From: Leifsonia sp. 1010
GTDB taxonomy: Bacteria > Actinomycetota > Actinomycetes > Actinomycetales > Microbacteriaceae
Length of the DNA stretch: 64,000 nucleotides
Reading direction: 5' to 3'
Assembly (NCBI RefSeq): GCF_031455295.1
Contig: NZ_JAVDSL010000001.1
Coordinates: 1,488,001-1,552,000, forward strand
Shown here: piece after piece, positions 60,180 to 64,000 of the stretch
Numbering within the stretch: position 1 is the first letter of the stretch
Layout of the letters: every line of letters starts with the position of its first letter
Translations under genes and position numbers: made by a program
The notes under the pieces: generated by a model
What the model was told of the DNA's origin: nothing
What the model saw: the letters and a program-made list of their open reading frames with translations, nothing else
Database searches by the model: none

Positions 60180-61907
60180 CTAGCGCGAGCGCGAACGGAG
60201 GCGGGTCTCCTCCAGGTCGAGCAGTGCCTGCGCCTCGGTGAGGACGCGCGACGGGTACGACCCGCGGGAGCGCTCGAGCAGCAGGCGCTCGCGCTCGGCG
60301 TCGACGACGGCGAGCCGCAGCGTCCGGTACACGTGGTGCGGGCGGCTGTCCTGCGGGGCATCGCTCAGCAAGGTGCGCTCCCACGCGGACTCCGCTCGCA
60401 GGTACGACGACTGCCGCACCCGCTCGACGACCTCCGGATCGATCGGCGTCGACGTCTGCAACGCGGTCTCCGGGTCGTCGAGCACAGAGAGCCCCGCCTC
60501 GCTCAGGTCGTCGAGGAGCTGCGCGAGCAGCCGACGGTCCTCGCGGGCATCCGCTCCCTGGAGGCCGAGGGTCCGGATCAGCCAGGGGAGCGTCCCGCCC
60601 TGCACGACGAGGCTCACGAAGGCCACGGTGAACGCGATGAGGATGAGCTGAGGGCGGTACGGGATCTCGCTGGGCAGCGACTGCGCCGCCGCGAGGGTCA
60701 CGACGCCGCGCATCCCGGCCCAGCCGAGGACGACGCCGCCCTTCCAGTCGATCGCCTCCTGCCGGTACTCCTCGAGGTCCGTGCGATGCCGCTCGTACCG
60801 CTGCTCGGCTCGCTGTTTGCGCAGCGCCTGCCATCGGTAGCGGACGGGATGGTCGCGGAAGTAGCTGATCATCAACCACTCCCGCAGCACCGAGCGTTCG
60901 GCGAGCTCCGCGCGTCTTCGCAGGCCGTAGATGAGCGGGACGATCAGCACGAAGCGGATGATGATGAGCGACAGCACGGCGATGAGTCCGAGACCCACCG
61001 CGTTCCACACGCTCAGCACCTCCGGGTTCTCGACGTCGCCGACCAGCGTCCGCAGTTCGAGCCCGATCAGCAGGAAGACGCCGTTCTCGAGCAGGAACTG
61101 GATGGTTCGCCAGTTGATCTGGTCGCTGATCCTCGCCTGCGCGCTGAACTGACGCGGTGCGGCGTGACCGGTGTAGAGGCCGGTGATGACGACGGCGAGC
61201 ACGCCGGAGCCGTGCAGCGCCTCGGTCGGCGCGAAGGCGGCGAACGGGACCACCACGGAGAGCGCCGTGTCGAGGACGGGGTCGCTGAGCTTCGACCGCA
61301 CCCAGACCGAGACGAAGCCGACGACCAGCCCGACGACGAGCGCGATGACCACGGCGGAGATGAAGTCGACGACGCCCGCCCAGGGGGTCGCGAGGGCGCC
61401 GAGCGCAGCCGCGAGGGCCGTACGCAGGAGCACGAGGGCGGTGGCGTCGTTGACCAGGCCCTCACCCTCCAGCACGGTCAGAAGACGGGGCGGGAGGCCG
61501 AGCTTGCGGCCGATCGACGTGGCCGCCACGGCGTCGGGCGGGCTGATGATCGCGCCGAGCGCGATGGCGGCGGCGAGGTTGAGGTCCGGCAGCATCGTGA
61601 ACAGGACGAAACCGGAGGCGAAGGCCGTGATCACGACCAGGACGACGGAGAGTCCGGCGATCGGGGCGAGGTTCCGCCGGAAGTCGGTCAGCGGGACGCT
61701 GATGGCCGCTGCGTACAGGATCGGCGGGAGGAGCCCGTCGAGGATGATCTCGGGCGGCACCTCGATCTCGGGCACGCCGGGCAGGAACGACAGGGTGACG
61801 CCGACGATGACGAGGATGATCGGAGCCGCGATGCCGAGTTTGCGCGAGAACGCGGCCACGCCGACGATGACCGCCACAGCGATCACCGCATAGACGCCCA
61901 GCTCCAT
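60180..61907 (-). CDS. CPA1-family sodium/proton antiporter
   Basis: 575 residues. About 12 helices occupy the first 430 residues: ISPPDAVAATSIGRKLGLPPRL and EGEGLVNDATALVLL carry the paired Asn-Asp of the transport site, and FLLENGVFLLIGLELRTL follows. GWAGMRGVVTLAAAQSLP marks the CPA1 (NhaP/YjcE) family. A cytoplasmic tail of about 140 residues is helical and charged. It exchanges Na+ or K+ for H+ in pH and salt homeostasis. It ends before a TetR gene on the same strand upstream (38 bp). Confidence 0.92.
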   Translation of the reverse strand: MELGVYAVIAVAVIVGVAAFSRKLGIAAPIILVIVGVTLSFLPGVPEIEVPPEIILDGLLPPILYAAAISVPLTDFRRNLAPIAGLSVVLVVITAFASGFVLFTMLPDLNLAAAIALGAIISPPDAVAATSIGRKLGLPPRLLTVLEGEGLVNDATALVLLRTALAAALGALATPWAGVVDFISAVVIALVVGLVVGFVSVWVRSKLSDPVLDTALSVVVPFAAFAPTEALHGSGVLAVVITGLYTGHAAPRQFSAQARISDQINWRTIQFLLENGVFLLIGLELRTLVGDVENPEVLSVWNAVGLGLIAVLSLIIIRFVLIVPLIYGLRRRAELAERSVLREWLMISYFRDHPVRYRWQALRKQRAEQRYERHRTDLEEYRQEAIDWKGGVVLGWAGMRGVVTLAAAQSLPSEIPYRPQLILIAFTVAFVSLVVQGGTLPWLIRTLGLQGADAREDRRLLAQLLDDLSEAGLSVLDDPETALQTSTPIDPEVVERVRQSSYLRAESAWERTLLSDAPQDSRPHHVYRTLRLAVVDAERERLLLERSRGSYPSRVLTEAQALLDLEETRLRSRSR

Positions 61908-61945
61908 CCTCTAAGCGTACGGGGCCGTCCGGCGGGGCGCCCGGG

Positions 61946-62512
61946 TCAGCGGGGGCGGAGGCCGTCGATGGCCATGGCGAGGACGCGGTCGCGCTGCTGG
62001 TCGTCGTCGAACGCGACCCCGGCGATCCCGGACACCATGCGGATCACATCCCCGATGGTCGCGTCGGAGCGCAACTCACCCGCCTGCTGCGCCCGGCGCA
62101 CCAGCGGCTCGCCGGCGTCGTAGAGCGAGGTACGGCAGCTGAGCAGGACGGGGGAGTCCTTGTTGAGGCCCTCGATGAGCGCGCGCTTGGTGCCGACGTA
62201 GGCGATGAAGCGGCGGAGCCACGCCTGGACGGCCTCCCACGGCTCGAGCGATCCCGCCTCCTCCGCTGCGCGGACGACGGCGGCCACCTCGTCGATGTAC
62301 ACGGCCTCCACCAGCGAGTCGCGCGTGGGGAAGTTGCGGTACAGCGTCCCGATCCCGACCCCGGCGCGGCGGGCGATGTCCTCGAGCGAGGCATTCGGTC
62401 CCTGCTCGGCGAACGCCTCTCGCGCGGCGGCGAGCAGCGCGTCGAAGTTGCGTCGGGCATCCGCCCGCTGCGGTCGGGCGACGCTCGGTGCGGTGGTCTC
62501 GGTGCCGGTCAC
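61946..62512 (-). CDS. TetR-family repressor of the MFS exporter
   Basis: 188 residues from GTG 62512, which has AAAGGACA upstream. An ATG at 62575 would add 21 residues but lies inside the operator. HTH NASLEDIARRAGVGIGTLYRNFPTRDSLVEAVY. The ligand domain carries the TetR_C-type FIAYVGTKRALIEGLNKDSP. Divergent from the MFS gene, with two CGGAGG-N3-CCTCCG dyads between, so it represses efflux until a drug-like ligand binds. Confidence 0.88.
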   Translation of the reverse strand: MTGTETTAPSVARPQRADARRNFDALLAAAREAFAEQGPNASLEDIARRAGVGIGTLYRNFPTRDSLVEAVYIDEVAAVVRAAEEAGSLEPWEAVQAWLRRFIAYVGTKRALIEGLNKDSPVLLSCRTSLYDAGEPLVRRAQQAGELRSDATIGDVIRMVSGIAGVAFDDDQQRDRVLAMAIDGLRPR

Positions 62513-62566
62513 GGCAGCTGTCCTTTCGGGTCGGACCTCGGGGGTCGAAAACTCGAGGTTGCGAAG

Positions 62567-62615
62567 CGGAGGCACCCTCCGGTAATGTGATGACCGTAAC
62601 CGGAGGAACCCTCCG
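62567..62615. promoter_or_regulatory. Twin TetR operators CGGAGG-N3-CCTCCG
   Basis: CGGAGG-CAC-CCTCCG (62567-62581) and CGGAGG-AAC-CCTCCG (62601-62615) are perfect 6-bp dyads whose centres are 34 bp apart, between the divergent tetR and MFS genes. A partial third copy (GGAG-C-CTCC) begins near 62619. Confidence 0.85.
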
Positions 62616-62677
62616 AACGGAGCCTCCCTCCAATTCTACGCCTTTCGGCACCTCTCGAGAAACGGAAACCCCGGACA

Positions 62678-64000
62678 ATGTCTCGATCCCATCCCGGACT
62701 GACCTTCGCCATCCTGGCGCTCAGCGTCGGTTCCTTCGCGACGCTCCAGTCGCTCGTCGTCCCCGTCCTCCCCGTCATCCAGTCCGACCTGCACACCACG
62801 ACCGCAGGCGTCACCTGGACCATGACCGCGTGGCTCATCGCCGCCGCGGTCGCGACGCCCCTGCTCGGTCGCGTCGGCGACCTCGTCGGCAAGCGTCGCA
62901 TCCTCGTCCTCGCGCTCCTGGCCGTCGCTCTCGGAAGCGTCGTGGCCGCCGTCGCTCCGTCGATCGGCGTCGTCATCGCCGGTCGCGTCATCCAGGGCCT
63001 CGGCGGGGCGATGTTCCCGCTCGCCTTCGGCATCATCCGCGACGAGTTCCCCGCGCGCCGCCTCCCGTCCGCGATCGGCGCCATCGCCTCGATCATCGCC
63101 ATCGGCAGCGGGCTCGGGACGGTGCTCGCCGGACCCCTCGCCGACGCGCTCAGCTGGCGCGGCCTGTTCCTGCTCCCCGTCGCCCTGACGGTGACCGCCG
63201 CTGTTCTCGCGCTGATCTTCATCCCCGAGTCGCCCACCCGGGCGACCGGTGGCGTGAACCCGTGGGCCGCCGTGCTGCTCTCCAGCTGGCTCGTCGCCCT
63301 CCTCCTGCCGCTGAGCACCGGCGCGCAGTGGGGCTGGTCGTCGCCGGGCGTGATCGGGCTGTTCGTCGCGGCCGCGCTGCTCCTCGCCGGCTGGATCATC
63401 GTCGAGCTGCGCTCGCGGCATCCCCTCGTCGACATGCGGCTCATGCGCGAGCCGGGCGTCTGGTCCATGAACGCGGCGGCCGTCTTCATCGGCGCCTCGA
63501 TGTTCGCGATCTTCGCCTTCTTCCCGCGGTTCGTGCAGACGCCCACCTCGACCGGCTACGGTCTGGGCGCATCCGTGGCGGAGTCGGGGATGCTGATGCT
63601 CCCGATGCTGGTGACCATGGCCGTGACCGGCTTCCTGAGCGGCCCGCTCGCCCGCTGGGTCGGCTTCCGCGCGCAGATCGTGGTCTCGGCTGTGCTCATG
63701 GGGGCAGCGGCCCTCTCACTCGCCTACCTCCACGGATCGCTCGTGGCCGTCGCAGCCGCGTCCGGCGTGTTCGGCATCGGACTCGGCCTCATCTACGCGG
63801 CCATCACGAGCGTGGTGGTGCAGAGCGTTCCGGCCACGCAGACCGGAATCGCGAGTGGGATGAACGCCAACCTGCGCACGGTCGGGTCGGCGGTCGGGGC
63901 GGCCGTGATGACCGCCCTCGTCACCGGCGCGATCGCCCCGGACGGGCTCCCCGCGGAGTCCGGCTACACCGAAGGGTTCACGACGGCGGGCGTGCTGGCG
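62678..64000 (+). CDS. MFS drug-efflux transporter (DHA2/EmrB type), cut by window end
   Basis: 441 codons visible, no stop before the right edge. N-terminus MSRSHPGLTFAILALSVGSF. Motif A in LLGRVGDLVGKRRILV (between TM2 and TM3) and the antiporter-type motif C GSGLGTVLAGPLADALSWR are visible, and at least 12 helices are seen with more expected (family 14 TM). It likely exports drugs or toxic metabolites by proton antiport. ATG 62678 follows ACGGAAAC. Divergent from a TetR gene across twin operators. Confidence 0.87.
   Translation, partial: MSRSHPGLTFAILALSVGSFATLQSLVVPVLPVIQSDLHTTTAGVTWTMTAWLIAAAVATPLLGRVGDLVGKRRILVLALLAVALGSVVAAVAPSIGVVIAGRVIQGLGGAMFPLAFGIIRDEFPARRLPSAIGAIASIIAIGSGLGTVLAGPLADALSWRGLFLLPVALTVTAAVLALIFIPESPTRATGGVNPWAAVLLSSWLVALLLPLSTGAQWGWSSPGVIGLFVAAALLLAGWIIVELRSRHPLVDMRLMREPGVWSMNAAAVFIGASMFAIFAFFPRFVQTPTSTGYGLGASVAESGMLMLPMLVTMAVTGFLSGPLARWVGFRAQIVVSAVLMGAAALSLAYLHGSLVAVAAASGVFGIGLGLIYAAITSVVVQSVPATQTGIASGMNANLRTVGSAVGAAVMTALVTGAIAPDGLPAESGYTEGFTTAGVLA

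Overview
The window is about 64 kb of high-GC DNA. Its dense gene packing, frequent GTG starts, ATGA/GTGA stop-start overlaps, MmyB-type XRE regulators and MsmK-less sugar ABC loci fit an actinobacterium, most likely of the Microbacteriaceae (Leifsonia-like). That assignment is inferred from composition and gene content, not from a marker gene. No rRNA, tRNA, CRISPR array, insertion sequence or prophage was recognised. Genes run off both edges: a phosphotransferase tail at the left and an MFS exporter at the right.

Layout. 1-2392: phosphotransferase tail, a poly-G/poly-C tract, and a divergent XRE regulator/SDR pair. 2433-11006: a LacI-controlled beta-galactoside locus (GH42, lipoprotein SBP, two permeases, second GH42) with twin perfect operators. 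11008-15932: TetR, NCS1 permease, zinc amidohydrolase and LacI, a catabolic module for an unknown nucleobase- or hydantoin-like compound. 16042-17184: a small accessory patch with a CPCC-type zinc-ribbon protein. 17243-24509: oxidoreductases and hydrolases, each beside its own regulator (LysR, TetR, MarR, HxlR), several with clear operators. 24522-25918: a terminator, an AT-rich leader, a secreted cysteine-rich protein and a two-helix membrane protein. 25938-30041: Kup potassium transporter, small catabolic-type enzymes, a frameshifted SDR and its TetR. 30115-35381: LacI and a ChvE/MmsAB-type monosaccharide importer with a possible leader peptide. 35391-40180: quinone reductase, a dehydrogenase/cupin/CMD operon with XRE regulator, and a PEP-mutase family protein.

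40218-52308 is the second large glycan locus. A secreted GH-A glycosidase with CBM-like modules is divergent from a GH36 alpha-galactosidase, SBP, two permeases, LacI and a GH13 enzyme. Perfect 14-16 bp LacI operators overlap predicted promoters in both directions. An aldose 1-epimerase follows. Neither SBP-permease locus (2433-11006 or 40218-52308) encodes an ATPase, so both presumably share one encoded elsewhere. With the GH42 locus and the monosaccharide importer, the window looks like a plant galactan or arabinogalactan scavenging region: secreted depolymerisation, lipoprotein capture, cytoplasmic alpha- and beta-galactosidases, then epimerisation.

52410-64000: PucR with gabT-gabD (GABA catabolism), a small helical protein, a PhzF-like protein, a Fur-family regulator with catalase, a CPA1 sodium/proton antiporter, and a TetR/MFS efflux pair with twin operators. 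Points most worth a second look are the shared 34-35 bp twin-operator geometry, GC-rich hairpins after all three sugar-binding-protein genes, a perfect 16-bp palindrome inside a coding region, a 29-bp imperfect inverted repeat at the pucR stop codon, and the possible arabinogalactan-side-chain system.
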